This document shows, in pieces, positions 19,511 to 27,566 of a stretch of DNA of 64,000 nucleotides. The notes under the pieces are model-generated. The model saw nothing but the letters and a program-made list of their open reading frames with translations, was not told the DNA's origin and did no database searches. This DNA is from Azohydromonas caseinilytica (lineage in GTDB: Bacteria > Pseudomonadota > Gammaproteobacteria > Burkholderiales > Burkholderiaceae_C): the NCBI RefSeq assembly GCF_012927045.1, contig NZ_JABBFW010000006.1, positions 252,229 through 316,228 of the forward strand, given 5' to 3'. The position numbers and the translations under genes were made by a program. The first letter of the stretch is position 1; each line of letters starts with the position of its first letter.

Positions 19511-20134
19511 ATGAGCCACCGTGTCGCCTACTACCGTGTCAGCACCTCGGATCAGTCCATCGAAGCCCAGCGGCATGCCTTGCTGCAGGCGGCCGGTGGT
19601 GATGCCTTTGACGAGGAGTTCAAGGATGAGGGGATCAGTGGCACCGTCCCCGCTGCCCAGCGTCCCGGCTTCGCTGCCCTGCTGAAGCACGTTCGCAAGG
19701 GCGACACGCTCCACGTCTATGCCGTTGACCGTCTTGGCCGGGATGCGCTGGACGTGCAATCCACGGTGCGCGAGCTGCTGCGCCGGGGCGTGGCTGTAGA
19801 GGTTCACGGATTGGGGCGCATCGCGCAGGGCGTGGGCGAGCTGATCCTGGCCGTACTGGCGCAGGTAGCCGACATGGAACGGCAACGCATCGTGGAGCGC
19901 ACGGCAGCAGGCAGGGACAAGGCGCGGGCCTCGCTGGAGGAGACCGGCAAGACCCATAAAGGAAAGGCCAGCATGGGACGCCCTGTGGGGACCGTGGCCG
20001 GTGGCCGGCAGGTGGACCCGGCATCGGTGGTGCAGTGGCGCAAGGAGACCGGCGCGAGCATCGCCAAGACCTCGGAGCACTTCGGCCTTAGCACGGCCAC
20101 GGTGAAGCGGTACTGTGGCGCTGCTACGGTCTGA
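19511..20134 (+). CDS. Serine recombinase / resolvase
   Basis: A 207-residue small serine recombinase. The catalytic serine is in YYRVSTSDQSIEAQ (Ser-11). Further family motifs are FKDEGISGTVPAAQRPGF, LHVYAVDRLGRD (active-site arginines) and the E-helix AQVADMERQRIVERTAAGRDKAR. The C-terminal DNA-binding domain (VDPASVVQWRKETGASIAKTSEHFGLSTATVKRYC) is a helix-turn-helix. Such enzymes resolve co-integrates or multimers or invert DNA. In an element that also has a tyrosine integrase, dimer resolution is the likelier job. The C-terminal HTH is shared with the neighbouring HTH gene. Confidence 0.92.
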   Translation: MSHRVAYYRVSTSDQSIEAQRHALLQAAGGDAFDEEFKDEGISGTVPAAQRPGFAALLKHVRKGDTLHVYAVDRLGRDALDVQSTVRELLRRGVAVEVHGLGRIAQGVGELILAVLAQVADMERQRIVERTAAGRDKARASLEETGKTHKGKASMGRPVGTVAGGRQVDPASVVQWRKETGASIAKTSEHFGLSTATVKRYCGAATV

Positions 20135-20172
20135 TCCAGTGCCCTCCTCAGGCCCTTGCCGGCCTCTACAAG

Positions 20173-20199
20173 CGCCCCGGCTGCCTCGTTGGGGCGTTT
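20173..20199 (+). terminator. Hairpin after the resolvase gene
   Basis: CGCCCC pairs with GGGGCG over a 12-nt loop, followed by TTT and a further CCTTT. It lies 38 bp past the resolvase stop, between convergent genes. The T-run is short, so termination strength is uncertain. Confidence 0.5.
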
Positions 20200-20212
20200 G
20201 CCTTTGAGGGTC

Positions 20213-20905
20213 TCAGCGGCCCGCCTGGGGGCTTACAGGGGCCTTGTCGTGGCCGGCTGCTTCAGCAGCAACGCAATACTTTCGGGCCGTGTGGTAGTTC
20301 AGGCCGAAGTGTGCCGCCACCTCAACGTAAGTTGGGCGGGGAGTCCGTGCATTGCGCCATGCCGCCACCGCTGCGGGGTCAACGTGCCTGCCGTCTTCCA
20401 GAACTCCAGCAGGCGCCCCGGGGTCTGCTTCAAGGTTCGCTGCAATTTCCGGGAAGTCTGCAGCCATCCAACGGTGCACCGTGGATGAACTTACCCCCAG
20501 TGCCTCACCAAGTTCCCTGTAGCCCATGAACTTGCCATCCGGTTTGAGGTGCTTGCCAGCTTTGACAAGCCCCCAGAACGAAAGGCGCGTCCCTATGCGC
20601 TGCGATGCGGGTCCCTGCGGCGCAACGCCAGCAGCCGTCGCTCCATCTTCGTCATAGGTGGCGCGGCGGATGATGTCGTCCTTGCGCTTCCCCCAGCTAA
20701 TTTCACAAGAGATTTCAGGGAAGTCCTGCGCCATCCAGCGCCATACCGTGGAGTGCCCGACTCCTATGGCATTGCCTAACTCCTCATAACCGATGAAGCG
20801 GCCATTTACTCGGTGCTTGCCTTCCATGACGAAGGCACGGAATGCCATGCGGAAGTCATGCCGGATGTCGTGACGGACTCGCTGGGCGGTGGTGCCTGTC
20901 GTCAT
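20213..20905 (-). CDS. Three-HTH DNA-binding protein of the element
   Basis: A 230-residue protein made of two repeats and a third HTH. Repeat 1 (FIGYEELGNAIGVGHSTVWRW, then MAQDFPEI) and repeat 2 (FMGYRELGEALGVSSSTVHRW, then MAADFPEI) are clearly duplicated. The C-terminal unit (VDPAAVAAWRN..., then AHFGLNYHTARKYC) matches the C-terminal HTH of the adjacent resolvase. No enzymatic motif. It probably binds DNA at repeated sites, as a repressor, replication initiator or recombination accessory protein. The ATG overlaps the stop of the upstream gene by 4 bp (ATGA). It converges with the resolvase. Confidence 0.8.
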   Translation of the reverse strand: MTTGTTAQRVRHDIRHDFRMAFRAFVMEGKHRVNGRFIGYEELGNAIGVGHSTVWRWMAQDFPEISCEISWGKRKDDIIRRATYDEDGATAAGVAPQGPASQRIGTRLSFWGLVKAGKHLKPDGKFMGYRELGEALGVSSSTVHRWMAADFPEIAANLEADPGAPAGVLEDGRHVDPAAVAAWRNARTPRPTYVEVAAHFGLNYHTARKYCVAAEAAGHDKAPVSPQAGR

Positions 20906-21231
20906 ACCGTGGTGGCCTCCTGGTGGCCCTTGGGGATGTAATGAATCTCAGACCAGCGGCCCAGCGCACGAATATGGAAGCAATCCCCGTCGCTCCAGGC
21001 ATCGAAGCGCCACCACGGGGCGTTAGGCATCCGGTTGATGTAGATGTGGGGGACCTTGGAGCCTTCGGGCAGTCCCTGCTTCTCGCACTCCCAAGCAGTC
21101 AACTCGTGGTGCGCCAAGTCACGGAAATGGCTTAGCGTCCAGGCTGCAGCCGTGGTGACGCGGTAGACGATGGAATCAGCCAATGAACAGACGATGCGGG
21201 GAGTAGCAAGACCATTTCCGATATGGGACAT
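20902..21231 (-). CDS. Unknown small protein coupled to the HTH gene
   Basis: A 109-residue protein starting MSHIGNGLATPRIVCSLAD and rich in Trp, His and aromatic residues (AAAWTLSHFRDLAHHELTAWECEKQGLP, APWWRFDAWSDGDCFHIRALGRWSEIHYIPKG). I use the ATG at 21229-21231 because GAGGT lies 9 bp upstream; a start at 21294 would add 21 residues encoded by AT-rich DNA. The gene overlaps the HTH gene by 4 bp and is therefore translated with it. No family recognised; the layout is that of a partner or antagonist of the HTH protein. Confidence 0.62.
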   Translation of the reverse strand: MSHIGNGLATPRIVCSLADSIVYRVTTAAAWTLSHFRDLAHHELTAWECEKQGLPEGSKVPHIYINRMPNAPWWRFDAWSDGDCFHIRALGRWSEIHYIPKGHQEATTV

Positions 21232-21299
21232 GATTGCGGACCTCAGGTTGCGAGAAAGGGCCGCAGTGTTTCGGCAATGATTATGTTTGCCCATGGAAA

Positions 21300-21343
21300 A
21301 ATAATCCTATGGTCGGCACCTTTGGTATTATTTGAACCTTCAA
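21300..21343. promoter_or_regulatory. Palindromic operator candidates in the divergent control region
   Basis: Between the leftward HTH operon and the rightward membrane gene lies an AT-rich segment with AATAAT (21300-21305) mirrored by ATTATT (21327-21332), and the near-perfect palindrome TTGAACCTTCAA (21332-21343). This is the main AT-rich, intergenic switch-like region of the element. Regulator binding is inferred. Confidence 0.5.
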
Positions 21344-21538
21344 TGCGGCTTGATAATTCCCGCCTTCGGGACGATTGCGAAACCGGGACTAAACTACCGC
21401 TCTGGCGCTGCTGGAATGAGAGGGGGCACGGGGGGAAACCGGCCCGTTTCGATCATCAAATGCCCGTTCAGGTGCGCGCCAAAAACATCCGGGGTCCCCT
21501 GCTGGTGACCTCCAGAGGGCATAGAGGGAGCTTCAAAG

Positions 21539-22249
21539 ATGCAGATGGCGCTTGCCCGGTGGGGCGCCTGGTTTAGCCGTGGGTGGGCCTGGTGGTGGTC
21601 GGTCGGCCTTCTTCTGGCTGGTTGGCTGGCGCTGCACTACTTGCCCACCACGGATGACAACGTCCGCCGGGTCGGGATGTGCTATGAGACCCTCGGCATG
21701 CTGTTGGTGTTGTGGGAAGTCGCGGCGGCAACTAAGAAGCACGGGCTTCAGCCGCCGTGGCGCCGGCTGGCTCGGTATTGGCGTGACATCCCCCTAAGGC
21801 CCCCGGCTCCTGCTGGCCTGTCGGGGCATGTAGTGCTGGAAGGCATTGAGGTCCATGGCCGGGCGGGGGTAATTCATGCCTCAGGCGGCACGCTGGAGGA
21901 ACGAGTGGCCGCACTCGAAAACAAACTCAAGGGTGTTCAAGCCTCGGTGGATTGCCTGGATGACCGCATTGGGGTTGAAGAGCGCACCCGGGCAAGCGCG
22001 GACAAGACAGAGGCAGCCGCACGGGCGCAAGCCGATGACCAGATCAGGGACGCCATCAAGGGTCTAGAGGTCGGCGGCATTGACCTCACCTTGTTCGGCC
22101 TGCTGTGGCTGTTCGTCGGGATGGTCATGACCACCGGCACGCCAGAGCTGTGCATGGTGTTGGACTGCATCCCCCAGGAGGCAGCGCCAGTTCAAAAGGA
22201 CGAAGCCCGCACTATCCGTGTCCCGGCCTGGCCCTCAGTTCGCACCTAG
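21539..22249 (+). CDS. Membrane protein with coiled-coil between helices
   Basis: A 236-residue protein with Trp-rich N-terminal membrane segments (WSVGLLLAGWLALHYLP and CYETLGMLLVLWEVAAA). A soluble part of about 110 residues follows, with a coiled-coil (TLEERVAALENKLKGVQASVDCLDDRIGVEERTRASADKTEAAAR), then one more helix (IDLTLFGLLWLFVGMVMTT) and a short tail. Alternative ATG two codons in. The topology could fit a sensor or a phage holin/spanin-like envelope factor; no family recognised. It reads toward the int end on the opposite strand. Confidence 0.65.
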   Translation: MQMALARWGAWFSRGWAWWWSVGLLLAGWLALHYLPTTDDNVRRVGMCYETLGMLLVLWEVAAATKKHGLQPPWRRLARYWRDIPLRPPAPAGLSGHVVLEGIEVHGRAGVIHASGGTLEERVAALENKLKGVQASVDCLDDRIGVEERTRASADKTEAAARAQADDQIRDAIKGLEVGGIDLTLFGLLWLFVGMVMTTGTPELCMVLDCIPQEAAPVQKDEARTIRVPAWPSVRT

Positions 22250-22347
22250 CTTGCCAACTTGCCAAGGCAGCCAGCGGGTTCGCAGCGCGGCCCGTGTAGG
22301 GTGGGCCTGCTGGCGCCCATTGCGCCACACATGGGGCCTTCTGGCGT

Positions 22348-22524
22348 CTACCGGGGCCGTCTGAGCCAGCCAGAGAAAAGACCCCCGCCAACAGCCGCGA
22401 GAAGCGCAGCGCCGAATGCCCCGGCGATACTCAGAAGCGCCCCCTCATTCCACAGGGCAAGGGCCACCACAGCGAAAGAGGTAAGAGGCAGCAGATGCGC
22501 TGCAAGCTGGAGGTATGCGGTCAT
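22348..22524 (-). CDS. Holin-like 58-residue two-helix membrane protein
   Basis: A short gene starting with ATG at 22522-22524, 38 bp downstream of the integrase stop, ending in TAG. The product is 58 residues: a short polar start, helix 1 (LLPLTSFAVVALALW), a turn with NEG, helix 2 (LLSIAGAFGAALLAAVGGGLF), and a basic end WLRRPR. Two hydrophobic helices with a positively charged C-terminus are the class II holin layout. An upstream in-frame start (ATG AGT in another frame) is not usable. The gene is supported by composition and position only. Confidence 0.5.
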   Translation of the reverse strand: MTAYLQLAAHLLPLTSFAVVALALWNEGALLSIAGAFGAALLAAVGGGLFSGWLRRPR

Positions 22525-22562
22525 CACTCATTGTCCGCCGGGCCGCTTGTCCGGTCTCCCCT

Positions 22563-23966
22563 TCAGGCAGCCGGCGCGGCCTCCACTTCCAGCCCTGCAG
22601 CCTTGCGGAACTCGGCTTCCACCTCATTCCCGTAGTGCACCAGCTCGGCCACCTTGCGCAGGCTCTCCAAGCTGGCCCCGTCCGAGTAGACGGAAAACAT
22701 GAGGGTCGGCACCCGATGCCCCACGTAACGCTGAACGTGAACCGGGTTAACCGGCGCGTTCTCCATCAGGGTCATAAAGGTCCGCCGGGTGCTGTGGAAA
22801 TCCACCTCGGACCCGAAGCCCAGGCGGTCTCGGTCCCGGCCCATGGCTTTCTGTACGTGCCATGAAAGCTTGTTGTCCGGGCCACCTGGGCGGCACTCGG
22901 GGAACAGGCTGGCGCTGGGGTCCGGCTGCGCCTCCAGGCGCCGGCGCAGTACCTCCACGGCGGCCGGATGGAGCACCGGCAGGGACCGCAGGCCTGCTTC
23001 AGTCTTGGACGCTTCCACCTTGAGGAGATAGCCGCCGGGGATGGCGTCCATGGCAAGGGGTCGCAACGACACGATTTCATCCAGGCGCATCCCGGTGCAG
23101 AAGCCCAGCACGTACAGCTCACGGAACAGCGGCCGGCTGTAGTGGGTCACGCGGTCCCCATCCGGGGCACGGAACAGCTTCAGCACCTCGGCCGAGGTCC
23201 ACCCCCGTTTGGCCTCCCCGGCCCCTGCCCCGGCCTTCTTACGGCCCGTCAGCTCATGATTGACCCAGGGGCTCACCCCATGGGGCACCTGCCGGCGGCG
23301 CTGCAGGAACTTCCAGACCGTGTGCAGACCGGACAGACGGTCCTGCTTGGTGGAGTAGCCCAGCGGCCCGGCATTGAGCCAGTCCACATAAGCAGCCGCA
23401 CGCTCCTCGGTGACGTGCTCGGGCAGGCAGTCGGAGACCTTGAGGAACTGCAGTAGCTCGGCCACCTGCTGGCGCCGCTTGTCCTTCGTGCCCTCGGTCA
23501 GGTCTGGAGACTCGCACAGCTTGCCCAGTGCCTCCAACAACGTCAGCCGCTCAGGCTTCGTGGCGAGGTCATAGAACTGCTGGGCGGCATCTGCTCCAGC
23601 CTCCTCCTCAATTCGCTGCGCCTCGGCTTCAGCCATGCTGAAGGCCGCTTCGGTGGAGTCCTCACACCCCTTGGCAACGGCATAGGCCATGGACTCGCGC
23701 AGCTCCCGGGCTTTGCGGATAGTGCTCGGCAGCTCGGCCCGGTGGCCCCGGCGCAGCTTGGCGAACTCCAGCTCCCACCACGCGGCCCGCTCCCTGGCGA
23801 GCCGGCGGCCATCAGCAGGGTCTCCAGTGCCCAGCGCTTCAACGATATGAGTCCGCTCACTGCCCTTGCCGGTCTTGAACCGGGGCCTCAGGTCGGCCGG
23901 GATGGGGAAATTCAGGTACAGCTTGGAGCCGCGCCAGCGGGTGTAAGGGATGGACGGAAGGGGCAT
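22563..23966 (-). CDS. int: Tyrosine recombinase, element integrase
   Basis: A 467-residue site-specific integrase. The catalytic residues are visible: Arg in FCTGMRLDEIVSLRP, the His-x-x-Arg box in DFHSTRRTFMTLME, the second His in RYVGHRVPT and the nucleophile Tyr in MFSVYSDGAS. The N-terminus (YTRWRGSKLYLNFPIPADLRPRF) is the arm-binding type, and the SAM-like core-binding domain spans about residues 135-235. It lies 98 bp inside attR, starting next to the TGGGTACAG arm-type repeats, and reads toward the middle of the element. Catalyses insertion into and perhaps excision from the tRNA-Ala 3' end. Confidence 0.95.
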   Translation of the reverse strand: MPLPSIPYTRWRGSKLYLNFPIPADLRPRFKTGKGSERTHIVEALGTGDPADGRRLARERAAWWELEFAKLRRGHRAELPSTIRKARELRESMAYAVAKGCEDSTEAAFSMAEAEAQRIEEEAGADAAQQFYDLATKPERLTLLEALGKLCESPDLTEGTKDKRRQQVAELLQFLKVSDCLPEHVTEERAAAYVDWLNAGPLGYSTKQDRLSGLHTVWKFLQRRRQVPHGVSPWVNHELTGRKKAGAGAGEAKRGWTSAEVLKLFRAPDGDRVTHYSRPLFRELYVLGFCTGMRLDEIVSLRPLAMDAIPGGYLLKVEASKTEAGLRSLPVLHPAAVEVLRRRLEAQPDPSASLFPECRPGGPDNKLSWHVQKAMGRDRDRLGFGSEVDFHSTRRTFMTLMENAPVNPVHVQRYVGHRVPTLMFSVYSDGASLESLRKVAELVHYGNEVEAEFRKAAGLEVEAAPAA

Positions 23967-23981
23967 GCTGCCGGGGCCTCA

Positions 23982-24003
23982 TGGGTACAGTCGGTGGGTA
24001 CAG
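23982..24003 (+). promoter_or_regulatory. Paired TGGGTACAG sites near attR (candidate integrase arm sites)
   Basis: TGGGTACAG at 23982-23990 and 23995-24003, the same spacing (13 bp) as the pair at 11639-11660 inside attL. They sit between int and attR and could also take part in control of int, whose start codon is 16 bp away. Confidence 0.65.
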
Positions 24004-24063
24004 TGTACCGACCAAACCTCAATGTTTATGCGCACTTAGGCACTTACATCGTTCCGGTGGAAG

Positions 24064-24082
24064 TCCTCCTCGTCTCCACCAC
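24064..24082 (+). repeat. attR, right copy of 19-bp core
   Basis: Second copy of tcctcctcgtctccaccac, identical to 11558-11576. It is followed within 10 bp by the strong terminator that originally belonged to tRNA-Ala. Confidence 0.95.
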
Positions 24083-24089
24083 AGATTCA

Positions 24090-24119
24090 AAAGGGCCTTG
24101 CGGATGCAAGGCCCTTTTT
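24090..24119 (+). terminator. Displaced native terminator of tRNA-Ala
   Basis: Perfect 10-bp stem AAGGGCCTTG / CAAGGCCCTT with a 6-nt loop and a T-rich tail. It stands 8 bp after attR, where no gene precedes it on this side, but directly abuts the reconstructed uninterrupted tRNA. It was therefore the tRNA terminator before insertion. Confidence 0.85.
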
Positions 24120-24312
24120 CTTTGCGCGCTCAACCGCCATCGCGCCTCCGAGGCAGGAGCATCCCGCAGCGCCCTATCGGAACGGCTGCCTCCACACATG
24201 ACTTCCGATCCAGGCTCCGCGTCCTGACCTGTGCTGCCCCGCTTGCGCCGGCGGACCGTCACGTCCTTGGCCGAGGCTTCTGAATCTACCTCGTACGTTG
24301 CAACGGTTTGGA

Positions 24313-24415
24313 TTTCTCCCCAGCCGCTGTGGACAACTCTGTGAGCCCGCTGCCTAAAGTAGGCCCAAGTGCTTGATTCGTAAAGAACTCATTGGTGCTG
24401 CCTTCAAATGAGGCA
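24313..24415 (+). repeat. Intergenic block, copy 1
   Basis: Shares with 24707-24812, in the same order: TTCTCCCCxG, CTGTGGACAAC, CTGTG, GCCTxxxxxAGT, CCAAGTGCTTGATT, and GTGCTGCCT plus an AGGCAA turn. The shared words with varying spacers point to an old duplication of about 390 bp offset. Confidence 0.6.
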
Positions 24416-24610
24416 ACCTATCAGCATGCACCCGTCCGCGGCTCTTGACAGCGTCGTGCTGCAAGCCCCTAGCAGCAACGCAATCACACTTGAATCCCGT
24501 GGACGCGGGCGTACTATGAAGCCGTCAACCGATGGCACTGCGGAAGGCCAGAACGGAACGCCGCAAGGGCTTACCAAGTACCGCCGCCGATTTCTGCTTG
24601 AGGGAGACAG

Positions 24611-24647
24611 GCAACCCGCCCCCGGTGTGATACCGCTGGCGGGTTGC
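24611..24647. other. Strong hairpin in intergenic DNA
   Basis: GCAACCCGCC (24611-24620) pairs perfectly with GGCGGGTTGC (24638-24647). Inside the loop, CGGT and ACCG pair again, giving a nearly continuous stem. It is followed by TCCATTT rather than a T-run, so it may be an RNA structural element rather than a terminator. Confidence 0.6.
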
Positions 24648-24706
24648 TCCATTTGGAGGCCGTGAAGACCTCAGAGCGGTAGATTCGTCTGTTCAGGGAG
24701 CTAGGG

Positions 24707-24812
24707 TTTTCCCCGGTCTCTGTGGACAACACTGTGGGCCGCCTGCCCACAGTGTCGCCAAGTGCTTGATTTTCCTGGGAAGGAGCTTGTGCTGCCTCAA
24801 AAACAGGCAAGC
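24707..24812 (+). repeat. Intergenic block, copy 2
   Basis: Second copy of the block at 24313-24415. The 13-nt word AAGTGCTTGATTT also occurs inverted just inside attL (11605-11617). Confidence 0.6.
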
Positions 24813-24820
24813 CTGCTTCC

Positions 24821-25741
<921 letters not shown>

Positions 25742-25865
25742 GTCGTTCCTCTTGTGTGAATTCCCGCGATGCCCCTTGTGGGCAAGCGCCGCGCCATTGT
25801 GTCGGGCACGCCGCTTGCGGCACGCTGACGATCCGTTTGGAAAACGGCTTTCATGGAGGTTTCAC

Positions 25866-26147
25866 ATGGCTGACCATCGTTCCAGCGACGCTCATTTCGA
25901 ACGCTACCGCGAGGAGTACGCGCGCCAGCTCGACGAGAAGTACCGCAACTGGCGCAAGCAGAGCAGCCGCCACGGCGCGCATGCCCCCTGGCGCACCACG
26001 GCGCCGGCGGGCCCCGAGCACAAGGACAGCGCGCTCGAAGGCCTGGGCCGCGCCCTGTCCGCCCCGGTGTTCGGCGCCACCGACGAGCCGGCCGTGGAGA
26101 ACCAGCCCAACCGGGAAGACATCCCCGTCTCCGGCCGCATCGCCTGA
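25866..26147 (+). CDS. Small polar protein of unknown function
   Basis: A 93-residue protein starting MADHRSSDAHFERYREEYARQLDEKYRNWRKQ after a GGAGG site at 25855-25859. The first 35 residues should form a charged helix; the rest is disordered-looking. No cysteine, signal or membrane helix. It stands alone between the divergent DUF808 gene and the acyl-CoA dehydrogenase operon. The good ribosome site and codon bias support it as a real gene. Confidence 0.7.
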   Translation: MADHRSSDAHFERYREEYARQLDEKYRNWRKQSSRHGAHAPWRTTAPAGPEHKDSALEGLGRALSAPVFGATDEPAVENQPNREDIPVSGRIA

Positions 26148-26402
26148 TGCTCCCCAGCCGGGCCGCCGTGCAGCGGCCCCGGCTCCTCCCGCCCATCGCG
26201 GACGCCGCGTCCGGCAAGGGGCCGACCTTGCGGCGGGCCGCCATTGCCCTGGGCGCTCTCCGGCACCCACGCGCGACCCCCGGCCGGCGTCTGCGGGCCA
26301 ACCCTGAGGCACCGGCCTGCATGCGGTGCCCATACTGCCTCGCCGCCCGACCGCACTTTGGTGCATGACACCGGCACCTCGGAACTCCACGCCTTTCTCC
26401 CC

Positions 26403-27566
26403 ATGGACTTTTCCCTCTCCCCCGCGCTGCTGGAACTGCAGCAGCGCACCCGCCGCTTCATCGCTGAAGAGGTGATGCCGCTGGAGCGCGACCCGCGCCA
26501 GACGGTGCACGGGCCCTCCGAGGCGCTGCGCGGCGACCTGGTCGCCCGCGCGCGCGCTGCCGGGCTGCTCACGCCGCATGCCTCGCGCGAGCTCGGCGGC
26601 CTGGGCCTGTCGCACGTGGAAAAGGCCATCGTCTTCGAGGAGGCCGGCTACTCCACGCTGGGCCCCACGGCGCTCAACATCCACGCCCCCGACGAAGGAA
26701 ACATCCACCTGCTGGAGCAGGTCGCCACGCCGGCGCAGCAGGAGCGCTGGCTGCGCCCGCTGGTGCAGGGCTTCACGCGCTCCTGCTTCGCGATGACGGA
26801 ACCCGCCCCGGGCGCGGGCGCGGACCCGTCCATGCTGGCCACCACCGCGGTGCGCGACGGCGACGAGTACGTGATCAACGGCCGCAAGTGGTTCATCACC
26901 GGCGCGGAGGGCGCGGCCTTCGCCATCGTCATGGCGCGCATGGAGGACGGCTCGGCCAGCATGTTCCTCACCGACATGGACCGCCCCGGCATCCGCATCG
27001 AGCGGCTGATGGACACGCTGGACCACTGCTTCACCGGCGGCCACGCCGTCATGAGCTTCGAGAACCTGCGCGTACCCGCCACCGACGTGCTGGGCGAACT
27101 CGGTAAAGGTTTCAAGTACGCGCAGGTGCGGCTGGCGCCGGCGCGGCTGACGCACTGCATGCGCTGGCTGGGCCAGGCGCGGCGCGCGCACGACGAGGCG
27201 CTGGCCTACGCCCGCGAGCGCCAGGCCTTCGGCAAGACGCTGGGCGAGCACCAGGGCGTGAGCTTCATGCTCGCCGACAACGACATGGATCTGCACACCG
27301 CACGGCTGCACATCTGGCACACCGCCTGGCTGCTGGACCAGGGCCAGAAGTGCAACTTCGAATCGAGCCGCGCCAAGGTGGTGTGCTCGGAGGCCGAGTG
27401 GCGCGTGGTGGACCGCTGCGTGCAGATCCTGGGCGGCCAGGGCGTCACCGGCGAGCGCATCGTGGCGCGCATCTTCAGCGACATGCGCTCCTTCCGCATC
27501 TACGACGGCCCCAGCGAAGTGCACCGCCACAGCATGGGCAGGAAGATCGTGGCGGGGCGGGCATGA
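26403..27566 (+). CDS. Acyl-CoA dehydrogenase family protein (ACAD10/11-like)
   Basis: A 387-residue FAD-dependent acyl-CoA dehydrogenase: FAMTEPAPGAGADPSML (FAD/substrate loop), KWFITGAEGAAFAIVMARM, ARERQAFGKTLGEHQGVSFMLAD and the C-terminal YDGPSEVHRHSMGRKI. The start MDFSLSPALLELQQRTRRFIAEE matches the family and an upstream open frame is not needed. First gene of a four-gene operon with SDR, APH-like phosphotransferase and DUF6285; overlaps the SDR gene by 4 bp. Together they resemble ACAD10/11-type modules, where phosphotransferase and dehydrogenase domains act on hydroxyacyl-CoAs; the substrate is unknown. Confidence 0.9.
   Translation: MDFSLSPALLELQQRTRRFIAEEVMPLERDPRQTVHGPSEALRGDLVARARAAGLLTPHASRELGGLGLSHVEKAIVFEEAGYSTLGPTALNIHAPDEGNIHLLEQVATPAQQERWLRPLVQGFTRSCFAMTEPAPGAGADPSMLATTAVRDGDEYVINGRKWFITGAEGAAFAIVMARMEDGSASMFLTDMDRPGIRIERLMDTLDHCFTGGHAVMSFENLRVPATDVLGELGKGFKYAQVRLAPARLTHCMRWLGQARRAHDEALAYARERQAFGKTLGEHQGVSFMLADNDMDLHTARLHIWHTAWLLDQGQKCNFESSRAKVVCSEAEWRVVDRCVQILGGQGVTGERIVARIFSDMRSFRIYDGPSEVHRHSMGRKIVAGRA

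Larger units (their letters stand above)
24120..24820. other. Long non-coding region with duplicated block and hairpin
   Basis: About 700 bp with no credible gene on either strand; short open frames lack ribosome sites and codon bias. It holds two copies of a roughly 100-bp block (24313-24415 and 24707-24812) and a long hairpin at 24611-24647. Confidence 0.6.

Noticed and set aside
21223..21576. 117-residue plus-strand frame across the operator region
   Set aside because: It would overlap the start of the membrane gene and read through AT-rich control DNA; no codon bias.
24408..24665. 85-residue frame in the intergenic region after attR
   Set aside because: No ribosome site, random composition, and it runs across the 24611-24647 hairpin.
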